Assembly (NCBI RefSeq): GCF_051622035.1
Contig: NC_135359.1
Coordinates: 33,261,501-33,325,500, forward strand
Reading direction: 5' to 3'
Origin: Arctopsyche grandis
Taxonomy: Eukaryota > Arthropoda > Insecta > Trichoptera > Hydropsychidae
Length of the DNA stretch: 64,000 nucleotides
Positions 44,023-63,014 of the stretch are shown piece after piece. Position 1 is the stretch's first letter. Each line of letters begins with the position of its first letter. The notes under the pieces are model-generated. The model was not told where the DNA came from and searched no databases. It was given only the letters and a program-made list of their open reading frames with translations. The position numbers and the translations under genes were made by a program.

Positions 44023-45678
44023 ACTGAACGAATTGCATAAATACACACACACACACACACACACACATGTATATTGTCGTCACTCGTGCGTACCTATAAT
44101 GTTTGTAAGATACGTCTCGTATCTGGTTTAGATTTTTTATATGCAAATGTATGTATTAGGTACATGTGCCTTTCTTTTGTGAAGTAATTGGGTATTAGAA
44201 CATTTGTAAATACAAAAGTAATACTCGCAATTACTTTGATGTATGTATGTTTGTGCGGCAAATGTGAACGCATCTCAAATTGCATCATTATTTATTCTAC
44301 TTACCAATAGATAGATGAAACTAATTTAAATGTTAGTACAAATTAAATATTTTGCTTTCTTTGACCTTTATTTTGTATGTATAATAAAATTATAATTATT
44401 ATTATTATTATTGTTAAACATAAAATGCAAATTAACTTGGTAGTAAAATGTGAGGAATCTCAAGACGTGCATTATTGAAATATTTACTTTTTAGTCTAAA
44501 GCAATAATTATTATTTTATTACGATTGAAATTTTATTATATTTTTGTAATTACTAAAAATCTGAGTATACTTTTCAGTGCTAGTTTAAATTTATAAAAGA
44601 TTATACACTAATTAAATGTTATTTATTCAATTGTCGTTGAGTAGAAAATGTATCGAGACTAAAATATGTATAATTTTTACGTATGGAGAAAGTATTTCAA
44701 ATAATGCTTACATCTATTATGTTTTAACAAAAAATTAAGTAGAAAGTCTTATAAAGATTGTAGTGATATTAAAACTAAAAAAAAAAAGATTTTTTTTTAC
44801 TAACTCTGGAATGTTTTTTTTGTATAATAATATTATACGTATATAATTATTGAGATTATTTTGCGATTAATAAAAATTGTAATAATTTTTGGGCATAAAA
44901 TTGCAAATAAATTTTTTTTACATATATAATTGTATATTCATAAAATTACATGTGTTTTTTCAACACTCGTACTTATTGTTAATTTCTATTTTGGCATTTT
45001 AAAAATAACGATATAAACCATAGTACTTAAGCATTATTTTAAATATTTTGATGTCGTTAATAACATTTTTCATTTATACGTATAAAAAATTTTCAAAAAG
45101 AAATTCACATTTTGTATGTGAACTATTTTCCATTATATACTTGAAAAGTTGCATTTTGTGTCTTGTATTCAATATTTCAATTTTTTTTGTTGTATAGCAA
45201 TTTATATATATATTATAGATTAAAAGTCTACTCGGCATTCTACATACGTATACGAAAGTATGCATATAATATTTAGCGATGAATTTATTTTGAAAAATAC
45301 GATACTGCTACATTGTAAGTATGTATAAAACAGAAATAGTATTTTATCTACATAGAAGAGCACGCGTATGCGATATATGTATAATTATTTTTTAGCAAAT
45401 TTCGTGTATATTAATATTAATAGTAAAACTTAACTAGCATAATTTATATATATATTAAACGTACGTACATATAATGATGCTTTCAAAGGCAGCTCTATTT
45501 ATTATTAAAGTCATACAAAAGAAAAGCTCTCGTGACACGTTCGGGTGTCGGTTAGTACTCTCTGAGGAATGTTACATGACTTACTACGGTTACTTAATTT
45601 GTAGTACAAACAGAATAATTCAAAACTCCATTTATTTAATATATTATACAATAGAACCCGTATCTATTTATACCTACA

Positions 45679-45754
<76 letters not shown>

Positions 45755-46589
45755 AATAGCTAACGAATATCATCCATAAGTTCGATGTATAATATTAACA
45801 CAACTAGGCTTAAATCTATATCTTTCACTCTATATTCGTTTATATTGTAAATTACTTGCAGAGATCTTTGACCGAGAGTAATGTTCGTTATTGGTAACAC
45901 GATAGATCTGATCAGTGTTAGCCTCTACCGCTTCGTAACTTAAAAAAAAAAGCTTTAATATGTGGTATAAAACACGTCCATTCTCAACATCTTTTACAAC
46001 ATATCAAAAAAAAAACATGAAAAAAAAAACAAAACAAAACAAAAGAACATTATATGTGTATTATATAATGTGAAGCTTTTTTTATTTATTTATGTCTATT
46101 ATTATCTATATGTATTGTATTGAAATTTTACTTGATCCATGACAACTCTCACATCACTTTTTTTCTTGTGGCAGCTTATTTTTATAGCTGAATGCTTCTC
46201 TAAATGAATTAAATAAGAATTTTTTTACAACAAAATGCCCGTTTTTTATTTCACATCTATGTGTACGTGTATATGTATTTATGTACGGTTGGAATTGAAC
46301 GAAAAGCTGATGTATGGGCTATGGCTATGAGTAAGAGTATGTTATTTTATTTATTGAAAAATCAACAGACAACAAGATGTATAAATGCATAAAGAGTAAA
46401 TTTTATTTTATTTTATTTTACAAAATAAATTAATCAAGCACACTCGTCTAACAGATTGCTCCAAAGCGACGAGTATGCTAAAAAGATTAAGAAGTACAAA
46501 AGGAAAAAATACAAGTTAAATAAACAAATTATATATACAAATTAAATAAGGAAAGTATAACTAAATAAAACATGAAATCATAATTAAAA
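44023..46589. other. raw 3' UTR and AT-rich spacer
   Basis: No ORF of interest. A CA microsatellite at 44041-44066 follows the stop. AATAAA at 44383-44388 and later sites (about 44870 and 44907) could serve as poly(A) signals. A (TA)n tract occupies 45680-45748. Confidence 0.45.
45680..45748. repeat. (TA)n microsatellite
   Basis: About 34 uninterrupted TA units. Confidence 0.95.
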
Positions 46590-48400
46590 ACACTTCTTCT
46601 TCTTGTTAATGCCTTGTCCGCATCCGGACGTTGGCGACCACCTCGTCGATTATTTGAATATATCCGCATCGGTCTTCAGCGGCTCGGAACAGCTCTTCGG
46701 CGCTCATATCGGTCCACATGCGCATGTTTCGAAGCCAAGATAACTTTTTCCTGCCAATCCATTTTTTTCCTTCTATTTTCCCCATGGTTATCAAACGGAG
46801 AAATTCGTATTTTGGACCCCGTATCATGTGTCCGAGGTACTCCATCTTTCTCCGCTTGATGACAGAAACAAGTTCCCTGCCTCTCCCCATCATGCCGAGG
46901 ACAGCTTCGTTTGATATCTTTTTGGTCCACGGAATCTTCAGCATACGCCTATAGACCCACATCTCAAAAGCTTCAATGCGGCTGATCATCTTGGTTTTCA
47001 GAGTCCACGTCTCACATCCGTGTAGTAATACTGTCCAGACGTAGCTCTTCGCGAATCTCAACCGCGTATGAAGATTGAGATGCTTGTTTGTAAGGGCCGC
47101 CTTCATTTTTACAAATGCTGTTCTAGCCATCTCGATGCGGATTTTTAGATCTTCATCTGGGTCCATCTCTTCATTCAGCCAGGTACCCAGGTATTTGAAT
47201 CTTTTTACTCTTTCTATCACCTCTCCATCCAAGGTTAGATTCCCGGTGTCTGTTTGCATTCTATCTACTATCATAAATTTTGTTTTCTTTAGATTTATGC
47301 GCAGACCTCTTCGATTGCTTTCTTGATGTACACGGTCTAGAGATCTTTGCAGGTCTGCTAAATTTTCAGCGACTAGTGCCGTGTCATCAGCATATCTTAT
47401 ATTGGTGATCGTCTCGCCGCCCACCTTGATGCCCTCCGCCTCTTGGAGAGCATCGTGGAAGATGGATTCGGTGTAGGTGTTAAAAAGAGTAGGTGATAGG
47501 ATGCATCCTTGCCTGACGCCCCGTTCTATAGGAATCTCATCAGTGAATTGATCATCGACACGTACTACTGCAGTCTGATTCCAATAAATATTTCGTAGCA
47601 ATCTGACATCTCTGTCATCCAGGCCAATATTTTTTAATGTTTCCATCAGGCGAGCGTGTTGGACACGGTCAAAGGCCTTTTCAAAGTCTATAAAGCAGAT
47701 GTACACAGGTTTACGGACTTCTCTGCATCTTTGGAGTAGTGTTTTCATACAGAAAAGGGCCTCTCGGGTACCCAAGCCTTGTCTGAACCCAAACTGCTCT
47801 CTGCTAATCGCCTCTTCACACCGTGAGTAAATTCTGCCCTGTATTATCTTTAGTAGGATCTTCAATGTGTGACTCATTAGGCTAATTATTCTGAAGTCGC
47901 TACACGTCCTCGCGTTACTCTTTTTGGGCAACGGGATAAATATGGATTGTAACCAATCGCTAGGTACTTCGCCTGATAAATATATTTTATTATAGAGTTT
48001 TGTTAGATTTTCTATGTTATCGTCGTCCAATAACTTGAGAAATTCGGCAGGAATCAGATCCGGTCCAGTAGCTTTCCGACTCTTTGCTAGTTTTATAGCA
48101 TGTTCCACTTCGGATTTCAATATATATGGTCCCGTTTCTGGATCTTCAATATGCCCTCCGGTTTCTCTATTGTCTTTAAAGAGCAATTTTGTGTACTCGG
48201 TCCATTCTGATTTCTTCTCATCCATATTTAAAATGATTTTTCCATCTTTATTCCTAAGGAGTATGAAATCTTTTTTTCTGAATGATCCTGTTGCTTCTTT
48301 TAGTTTTTTATGTACGTTAAATTCATCGTGTTTTTCTTGTAATTTTTCAATTTCGTTACATTTATTTTCCATCCATTTTTCTTTGATTTTCTTAAAAACA
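46590..48400 (-). mobile_element. LINE (RTE-like group) with intact RT ORF, 5'-truncated
   Basis: It contains the RT ORF below and ends on the - strand with a (aag)n tail at about 46590-46600. No endonuclease domain is present upstream, so the copy is truncated at its 5' end near 48400. It lies between the 3' ends of raw and wds. Confidence 0.75.
46606..48372 (-). CDS. Reverse transcriptase ORF, 588 codons, uninterrupted
   Basis: RT blocks in order: RKATGPDLIPAEFLK, FIPLPKKSNARTCSDFRII, EQFGFRQGLGTREALF, FIDFEKAFDRV, ERGVRQGCILSPTLF, the catalytic IRYADDTAL box, then LKKTKFMIVD. The C-terminal part has CETWTLKTK, a helical connection region ending VYRRMLKI, and a tryptophan-rich end (WLRNMRMWTD). 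All catalytic Asp residues are present and there are no stops, so this copy is young. The amino-terminal endonuclease is missing. The Met at 48372 is simply the first in the remaining frame. Confidence 0.85.
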   Translation of the reverse strand: MENKCNEIEKLQEKHDEFNVHKKLKEATGSFRKKDFILLRNKDGKIILNMDEKKSEWTEYTKLLFKDNRETGGHIEDPETGPYILKSEVEHAIKLAKSRKATGPDLIPAEFLKLLDDDNIENLTKLYNKIYLSGEVPSDWLQSIFIPLPKKSNARTCSDFRIISLMSHTLKILLKIIQGRIYSRCEEAISREQFGFRQGLGTREALFCMKTLLQRCREVRKPVYICFIDFEKAFDRVQHARLMETLKNIGLDDRDVRLLRNIYWNQTAVVRVDDQFTDEIPIERGVRQGCILSPTLFNTYTESIFHDALQEAEGIKVGGETITNIRYADDTALVAENLADLQRSLDRVHQESNRRGLRINLKKTKFMIVDRMQTDTGNLTLDGEVIERVKRFKYLGTWLNEEMDPDEDLKIRIEMARTAFVKMKAALTNKHLNLHTRLRFAKSYVWTVLLHGCETWTLKTKMISRIEAFEMWVYRRMLKIPWTKKISNEAVLGMMGRGRELVSVIKRRKMEYLGHMIRGPKYEFLRLITMGKIEGKKWIGRKKLSWLRNMRMWTDMSAEELFRAAEDRCGYIQIIDEVVANVRMRTRH

Positions 48401-48938
48401 CTAACTCAACCTTTCTAAATGGTTGCGACCTCCATAACTTAGTAAGTGGTGCAGAGATTGAAGAGAGACGTGACAAATGTCAATGGCACCATCCGGCGAA
48501 TTTAAGAAACGGAGGCCGCGAGGAATGGGAGAATAACTAAATGCCACAGTTCTAGCCAAAGGAGTGTGAAAAAGGGGACGATGGCGGTTCTAAGAACTCC
48601 ACTGGAATGCGACCGAGTGCCGTTACCGCCACTAAGTGCATTTGGGGGTCTCTCCAACTCTGTTAGCCGACTTGCACTTAAGCCTGGAGATAATCCTCTT
48701 AATAAAATTAGACGGAATATATAACAACTGGAAACACATTTCAACTATAACGGTAGCTGGTACCAGTTCAACTGTAATAAATATATTCAGTAAATGTATT
48801 TACTTACTAGTCTACACACTTGTGTGCACTTGAAAGCAATGCAACTTAAATTTGGACTATTTCAAGATGCATGCTCTTACTAAATGAACGTTTTTACTAG
48901 TAAATGTATGCATACTGTCCAATTTACCTATAAATTTT
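48401..48938. other. Mixed repeat debris, no gene
   Basis: It contains the 'caactataacggtagctgg' motif shared with 26585-26600 and AT-rich unique DNA. Confidence 0.35.
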
Positions 48939-49100
48939 GGTTCGGTGATTATTCCACAAAAAGCGATCTCGCGCAAGTCACTAAAATCTCGATCACGGAA
49001 CATCTGGCACCCAAAAACTCCATCAATCACGCGAAATATTGTACCAAAGAGAACTCGAGTGCCAGATATTCCGTGTTCGAGAGATAATAATCCGTTAACC
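48939..49100. repeat. Inverted-repeat element (family C)
   Basis: 'ctcgatcacggaacatctgg' is inverted as 'ccagatattccgtgttcgag'. Outer ends are 'ggttcggtgattattcc' and reversed 'ggttaacggattattatc'. Related copies lie at about 55930-56085 and 63015-63180. Confidence 0.55.
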
Positions 49101-49290
49101 ATAAATAATTTGTTCGCATTGTGATGCAAGCTGGCATAACAAATGTATACATTGAATAGCAAAGTAATATATCTTCAAAAAGTAGTGGACAACTTTGTAT
49201 TTACATTTGTTTGCATGGTTCGAATGTTCTAACCAATTTTTAGACGGATACTTTTACTGAAAAGGATACATCAAATAGTAAGTGTATATG

Positions 49291-50040
49291 TTACAGTGAA
49301 AGCATATTTCAAGTGAAATTATATTTTCAACAATTCAAACAGTGAAAACGTATCAAACAATGAATTTACAACGTTTAACTCTATATATTTAAACCTAACA
49401 ACCCAATCTTAAATGAATAGGGCCAACCCTTAACCCTTTGCCCGCGGCAATAAATATAGCGAACAAGCCCTGTACACGGCACCTTTTTCGCGAATTTGGC
49501 AATCGAGTTTTCGACTCTAAGTACAGATTTTAATATTTATTCAAGTAACCAGATATGTTAATTAACACGTATTATTTTAAACAATAAAATACATAATATA
49601 TCTCGTAGTTTTGACTTAATTGTTAAATAATCATTCTTCATACAATTGAGACGTATCGTCGCCATGTTCAACAGACGTGACGTCACATAAACGAGGTTTC
49701 AGTATGGTTCCACAAAAAACTAATTTTGACTGGTATATATTCATTTTAAGCAAATTGAATAGATGGCATTCAACTCTCAGTAATATATTCAACCAATTTT
49801 GAACCTTAAAACAGTTGAAATAGGCGCATATAAGGCTCAAAATCCCGTGCAAAGTTCAGAAATTCTATGGAAGACAGCCGCGTTACAGACTTGTCGCGCA
49901 AAGCTTCCATAGAAGACGGCCGCGGGCAAACGGTTAAATAATACCAACTCTAACAATCTAATCTTAAATGATTAAAACCAACCCTGAAAATATATTTTCA
50001 CTTGAAATATACATACATTTACTGAAGTTTACTGTGTAAC
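49291..50040. mobile_element. 'acagtgaaa' MITE interrupted by a piggyBac-type MITE
   Basis: The left half to 49429 and the right half from 49938 match the element at 10891-11137 in ends and core ('aatgaatagggccaaccctt'). The insertion sits at a TTAA within the core. Confidence 0.7.
49434..49933. mobile_element. piggyBac-type MITE (family P2)
   Basis: TTAA flanks at 49430-49433 and 49934-49937. TIRs are ccctttgcccgcggc and reversed ccgtttgcccgcggcc. It contains 'gcgaacaagccctgtacacg' and subterminal 'atagaagacggc' repeats. 500 bp, no transposase. Confidence 0.8.
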
Positions 50041-50137
50041 ATATTAATGTGATCACAATCTGTATAGAATGCGTTTCGATTTATTTGCATAGGAAAAGGT
50101 TCAAAGGTAAATATCAAAGATGGGTTTAAAAAAAACT

Positions 50138-51983
50138 TTTATTTTACAAAAGCAAATTTTATCTTTTAATTCTAATGTTAAAACTAATCTATTTACATGT
50201 AGGAAAAACTATAACTATATGTAAAAAAAAAAAAAAACACATTAAACATAACTACAAATGATCTCAAATTGTACATGATTTTGTTTAGTTGCACGGAAAG
50301 GCTTCACAAATGCCCCATTTAAAACGTATACAAATTGCAAGTGGAAAATCAGCGAGAACGACGGGACTAGATGACGCTAAACATGCAATCAATTCAATAG
50401 TGAACTATCATACCAATGATTTGAAACAGTTTATATATAAAAATAAAATTCACCGATCCATCTAAACAAACCCACATACTTCTCATTTCTCAAGTATAAC
50501 AATTTAAAATGTACATAATAATCATATATAATAAGTAATCATTAGAAACGTATACAAAACGTTGTTGGTTTTTTATTTCCTCCCACCATCCCGTTCTACT
50601 CTTTCTCGCTTAAAAAAAAATTATGATTTAAACATACTTCAATCCAACAAATCACTGCTAAAAAAATATTTAAAAAAAACTCATCTAATATTAATAACTG
50701 CACAGGTGAAATATCAATCATGATATATGTAGTATATTCAAAAGAAAAAAGATTAAATATTGTAAATGCATTTAGAGGTATGACGAAATTAAAATACTGA
50801 GTAAGGATAGCTTTTTTTTTTATATATATATAATATATGTATTCATCAGCAAGACTAAAGTTAAACGTACACTCGTCAAAAAATCAAAATAATAATAATA
50901 TACATAAACACACACACACACATAAAAAAAATGGTCTTGAAATCATCATATAATCAAAACGGAGAATATTTAAGCAAACTATATAATGTTTGAACATTCT
51001 CAATTTGAACACATACGACTAAACGACTATGAAAAAAAATGGTAGTTTATATTTCAAAATATACATATTTATATCATAGCACCGTGACGGTGAAAGCTAA
51101 ACTTCCCCGTCAGTATTCGAAACGCATGTATTTTTTTTTTTTTTTTAAATGAAGACAAACAAGTAAACAGACATGTCTCGAGTGGCGTCATCCTACTACA
51201 ACACGTCTCCGGAAGAATCCTCAACACAATTTTTAAATGTCTTCATAAATGAACTCGTCAGCAAAATGTACATATACATATTTATATAATAAATAAAACC
51301 CGAGCATCGTCCGTTAAAAAAAAAAATTCAGGTCACCCCAGGGAAACTCTCGTCTTTGTACGACTATTTCAATAGTACCAAAAAATTATTCAGCAGTAAA
51401 AATGGCCTGGAACATTCGGGAAGAATCGTCCGTTGGAAAGTGGATGACGCCACCGCATGCGTGTCTCAAACAAGTGGAGCATAACTTCAAAGGTCACATC
51501 TATATATGCAATCTTACAAATTAGAATTTCGCTTAAAATAAAAACAAATCTTACGCTTAAACACTACTCTACAATATACGTATTCGAATCATCTCTCCGT
51601 CAACGTTGAACGGACCTTCGAGTCTCCCGAGTCGTACGCCACTCGTTTGAAACGCCCCATCGTCGACAGTGAAGACATATACAAAAATTTGTACGAGTAT
51701 CGGTGTGTTTGCAGTATGCGATTACGTCACATAAAAATATATATATATATTATATCATATATTGCATTCGAAGAACTTGACCGATGGTTTGAGTTATATT
51801 TATTTTATAAAAGCGCAAATTTTGAATGTGTGTGCGTTTTTTATACATAACAATTTTCATAGTCTGCACAAACATTAGTTTATTTCTTTTATTATATATA
51901 TATTAAGATATATATATAGACGAAAAATCACACTTTTCTTATTTCTTTTTTGGAAGTCTGGGCGCGACGAGCGCACACTAGGT
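50138..51983 (-). other. wds: Probable long 3' UTR of wds
   Basis: Downstream of the wds stop the sequence is unique, without any of the window's repeat families, until 50138-50143, where AATAAA occurs on the - strand. Other AATAAA-like sites lie nearer (for example about 51287-51295). The UTR extent is inferred. Confidence 0.4.
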
Positions 51984-59329
<7,346 letters not shown>

Positions 59330-59867
59330 GGCTCCACTTCCGTTTCCGCTTCCGCTTCCAACTCCTCTATCGCGGTCTCTCGTACTCTATCACCACCACC
59401 ACCACCACCACCACCACCTCCTCGCTTCTCGGTCACGAGGACTCAACCGGCGAGTGGCGGGGTGTGCGCGGGGAAGGGGGGGGGGCGGGCGCTCGCTCGT
59501 GCCCGAAGCCTTGTCAACGGAGAGCCGACAGCCGACAGCCGGCAGTCAGGAGGAGCGAAGAAGACCAGATCTGGAGTCGGCGTCGTCCCGCGCGCTCGCA
59601 CGCCGCACCCCACGCCCGCCAACACGAGACGACTCTGACACCGCGAATGCCGGCCATACACACCACGTCATTTCACGAATATATTTCGACTTTTTTTACT
59701 CATTTCTCGACTTCCACCTTGTTAAAAGCTGAGCGCACGTTTGTTATGTCGGTACAAAATTTTTGGGGCCCGTTTTACGCCGAGGTTTTTCGGTAGAAAT
59801 AAATGTTCTTCTATTCGGTATTGAATCCCGATGCGGTGCAAACATAGATGTATAATCATTCATGTAT
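59330..59867 (-). promoter_or_regulatory. wds: GC-rich 5' UTR / promoter region of wds
   Basis: The only strongly GC-rich, CpG-rich stretch in the window (about 59150-59640), with a (CAC)n run at 59391-59419 and a G-run at 59475-59487. Long overlapping ORFs here in all frames are composition artefacts. The transcription start was not located. Confidence 0.5.
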
Positions 59868-60709
59868 TGTTGCGTAGGGGTGGGTGGAGGATCCAAGTAA
59901 AAGGCCAACAGTCGTCAGGAGATACACGCACTGGCAGTGCTCAGTCCAGAATGACATGATTTCGCCTACGTACCGCCTTATAAAGGGTAGATCTGTAGGC
60001 ATATAGTACAACTGAAATGATCTCATCAGGTCACTGCGACACATATCCAGGAAAGTCATTAACGCATGGCACACGCTCGCCTCGTCAGAAGGTCGACACG
60101 TGTTTCTATACACGTGTCTGGGAAACGAAGGAAGAACACACTGAACCCATAAAAACCACGAACTACGTCCAGGCGTATGAACCCATAAAATCACGCTCGC
60201 AGCACAACTGGGGCAGCGCGAGTACCAAGAACAAAAGATGTGCACACGACACACTTCAACCCAAAACGTTTATAAAGCAACGCAGCAACCTCCACCGGCA
60301 GAGTGAGCCTCTGGAGTTCAAACAGATCACTTCTACGAAGAAACCTCTTCGTACATACGATAACCATTGTACCAATTGAACGCAAATAAACGATCCTCTT
60401 TCAAACTCAACTGAATTTCCATAGGCCGGGAAACGGTCGAAACCTTTCACTCGACCACCTGTCCTATAGATCTCTCAGGACGCCTAATCTGTTAACCTGT
60501 TGTATAGTCACGTGTTCGGATATGTATTTCCACGACATTGGGTCTCCCCGTACCGATTCTGAGAAATAGCTAATAACGGTCATTGTTTAGCCTAAATGCA
60601 CTTAGAGTCCAGATATAATCCTTGGAAGTAAGTGCATGCACTTAGTTAATCCGATAACAGATATCCGTTAGTCTAAGTGCAATTCGCTCAATCCGCGGCG
60701 TACGTAACA
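59868..60709 (+). mobile_element. Solo LTR with 4-bp TSD
   Basis: It starts TGTTGCGTA and ends TACGTAACA, with gtat on both sides (59864-59867 and 60710-60713). It has TATA-like 'ccttataaagg' at about 59977 and AATAAA at 60385-60390. No internal retroviral genes adjoin it, so it is the product of LTR-LTR recombination. The 4-bp TSD fits Gypsy-type integrases. Confidence 0.8.
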
Positions 60710-60749
60710 GTATAATACACTAGATGGGCCCTGACGTGTGATTTTGGTC

Positions 60750-61261
60750 GGAGATCTTGTCTTCATTAACTGAGGGGTGCGGGGGGTTTAACTAGCGGGG
60801 GAGTTGGGAAAAAAAACGGTTTTTTTCCCTACGACGCAGCGGTACCTACCTACCTACTGAGAGAAACTGTGCATGCGCCATGTATTTTGCATGCGCCAAA
60901 AGGGAGACCAGTATAAAGCGTGAGGGCGGATCTATGTTTATTATATATCTATGTGTATAATACATAGATCCGCCCTCACGGTTTATACTGGTCTCCCTTT
61001 TGGCGCATGCAAAATACATGGCGCACGCACACTTTTCTCTCAGTAGGTTGGTAGCTTCTAAGTAGGAAAGGTCGATTGCGGAGATCTTGTCGATAGATAT
61101 GCGGAGATCTTTTCATCTTTTCGTCACTAACTGAGGGGTGCGGGGGGTTTAACTAGCGGGGGAAAGTGAAAAAAACGCCTACTGCTGCGTCGTAGGGAAA
61201 AAAACCTTTTCTTTCCCCCAACTTCCCCCCGCACCCCTCAGTTAGTGGCGACAAGATCTCC
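60750..61261. mobile_element. Compound foldback element: hairpin inside inverted arms
   Basis: Outer arms 'ggagatcttgtc...aactgaggggtgcgggggg' (60750-60850) and its inverse (61180-61261). The inner hairpin 60855-61045 has arms of about 80 bp (e.g. 'atgcgccaaaagggagacca') around an AT loop. A third, direct copy of the outer arm lies at about 61120-61175. No ORF. Confidence 0.75.
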
Positions 61262-61492
61262 AACGAAATTTGTATGTAATGCCATATCTAGTCTATTCTA
61301 GATCTATGGGTGCAAACGGTCGAAAAGCGCCAGACAGACTGAACCACAGATTAACGACACGTGTACCTTATGCGTGCGCACTGCTCGCACTTACACTAAG
61401 CGAAATCTACCCGAAGTCCCGACATACACCTACCATGTATACGTTCTGTGCTTCTGATACTTTAGTTCCGAATTTTTCCTTATTAAATTATT

Positions 61493-62209
61493 AAGGTGCG
61501 TCTACGCTAGAGAGCCGAGCACGAGCCGAGCACGAGCCGAGCACAAATTCGTGTAGTGTAGACCGACTTATAAGCCTCGAACGAGCGCGCTTCGAGCGTT
61601 TGGCTCGTGCTCGAGTGCGCTCCGTCTGTTGTCAGTTTTTTGACGAACACAAAGGGCCAGGCCGCACCGCTCAACTCGCGAACAACTTGGTTGAGGGCGA
61701 CCAGACCAATGCATGCAGGTAGATGGGACATGCCGCACTCGTCAACTTGTTTGTCGCATACATTTTCATATATTTTTTCGTGTCGCGCAACAAGTCGGCC
61801 GACAAAGTTGAACGGTGCGGCCCGGCCCAAAGGGATTTGCATCGCGCTCGCAGTGCGCTCGTGTTGAGTGTTGAGTGATAGACGTTTCGCTCGAGCATCG
61901 TGGAAACGTGGACAGCAGATGTTTGTTTGCAATTAATTGAATTATATTAAAATAATCCAACGATATGGGACCCAAAACATGAGGATTACTATAAAAAAAA
62001 TAAGAAGATTGATGCATGGTCTCATATATCCCAAGACTTGGGCAAGGATGTCCATATCCGCCACGAGTCGCGAGCACACTGCGGAAAACTACGTTCGAGG
62101 AGAATGATTGGTGTAGGCTCGTTGTATGTACGTCCACACTTGACACCGCGAGTAGAGCGGCTCGGCTTGTGCTCAGCTCGTGCTCGGCTCTCTAGCGTAG
62201 ACCCACCTT
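61493..62209. mobile_element. MITE with 'aaggtgcgtctacgctagag' ends
   Basis: The left TIR 'ggtgcgtctacgctagagag' followed by repeated ccgagcacgag units is mirrored at 62140-62209. Flanks are TTA/TAA-rich, so the TSD is ambiguous. The ORFs inside have no motif. Confidence 0.75.
61650..61832. mobile_element. MITE nested in the previous MITE
   Basis: Ends 'caaagggccaggccgcaccg' and reversed 'ctttgggccgggccgcaccg' are inverted repeats of about 45 bp including 'ttcaacttt/gtcggccgacttg'. Confidence 0.6.
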
Positions 62210-62552
62210 TAAAAACTCGCCAGAAAGATCCAGCTCAATTTTAATAATTACCATTTTAATAATTGCATCTGTGCACATCGAAAGGTTACTCGTCATCTGA
62301 TGTGCAATTTTTCATTCGTGAAGTCGAGAATTGCGTTTAAAGCAGCCATCCAGTTAATCTGTGTTTCAATCTGTCTGGCGCTTTTCGATTGTTTGCACAA
62401 ACCCATTGAATCCCTATAGAGATTTTCTGCTGGTAACTTACTTCTGTAAATTATTAAGAGATGAGATTAACGGTGTAGGGATGGGTGACCGCGAAAAAGT
62501 CGAAAATATTCGATTATCGTGCATACATATGAAAAACGGTTAGTATATATAT

Positions 62553-62719
62553 CAGTGGCGTGCGGTAAAAGTCTCTCTCCTCCCGTCGTACATCCTCACT
62601 TAATTTACGCGAGCAGGATACAACAGGAACAAGAGGAACAGGCTTTTCCTCCCGTATCCTGCGCGCGCACATTAAACAAGGCTGTGTGACAAGAAGAGAG
62701 ATAATTTCACCGCATGCCA

Positions 62720-62722
<3 letters not shown>
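62553..62722. mobile_element. 'cagtggcgtgcgg' foldback MITE with core of the other foldback family
   Basis: The ends are 'cagtggcgtgcggtaaaa' and reversed 'cagtggcatgcggtgaaa', flanked by atatatat. Its interior, 'gcaggatacaacaggaacaa' with 'gaggaacaggcttttcctcc', is the centre of the foldback family at 4185 and 9266. A chimera of two families. Confidence 0.75.

Positions 62723-62804
<82 letters not shown>
62723..62804. repeat. (AT)n microsatellite
   Basis: About 38 AT units between the MITE and a foldback half-copy. Confidence 0.95.
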
Positions 62805-62810
62805 CATAGT

Positions 62811-62892
62811 ACTGTTTACCATGCACCCTTTTTTTTTTGATCTTTCGACTTAAGATCTTTCGATTTTCGATCTTTGCCTTCCGATATTTGCT
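62811..62892. mobile_element. Half copy of the 4185/9266 foldback family
   Basis: 'gtttaccatgcaccc', T-run, 'gatctttcgacttaagatct', 'gatctttgccttccgatatt': the right arm only. Confidence 0.7.
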
Positions 62893-62899
62893 ATACATA

Positions 62900-62997
62900 C
62901 AAATACACCTGTATTAATCGAGCAAATAAAGATCCTCTTCAAAATTCATCTGAATTTCCATTCGCCCGGGAAACGGTTCAAACCTTTAATACGCCCT
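62900..62997 (+). mobile_element. LTR fragment related to the solo LTR
   Basis: 'aataaagatcctcttcaaaa' and 'gggaaacggttcaaaccttt' match 60385-60455 of the solo LTR at the same spacing. Confidence 0.6.
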
Positions 62998-63014
62998 TTA
63001 TTTTCCTTCTTTTT

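Larger units (their letters stand above)
61308..62404. repeat. Outer inverted arms around nested MITEs
   Basis: 'gggtgcaaacggtcgaaaag' and 'cgccagacagactgaa' (61308-61354) are inverted at 62354-62404. Between them lies the MITE at 61493-62209. Probably the ends of an older element. Confidence 0.55.

Noticed and set aside
45474..45749. 91-codon ORF ending in a Tyr-Ile run
   Set aside because: The C-terminal part is a translated (TA)n microsatellite.
60017..60379. 120-codon ORF
   Set aside because: It lies wholly within the solo LTR and has no protein motif.
61507..61932. 141-codon - strand ORF
   Set aside because: It spans the boundary of two nested MITEs; the frame is a by-product of GC-richer inverted repeats.
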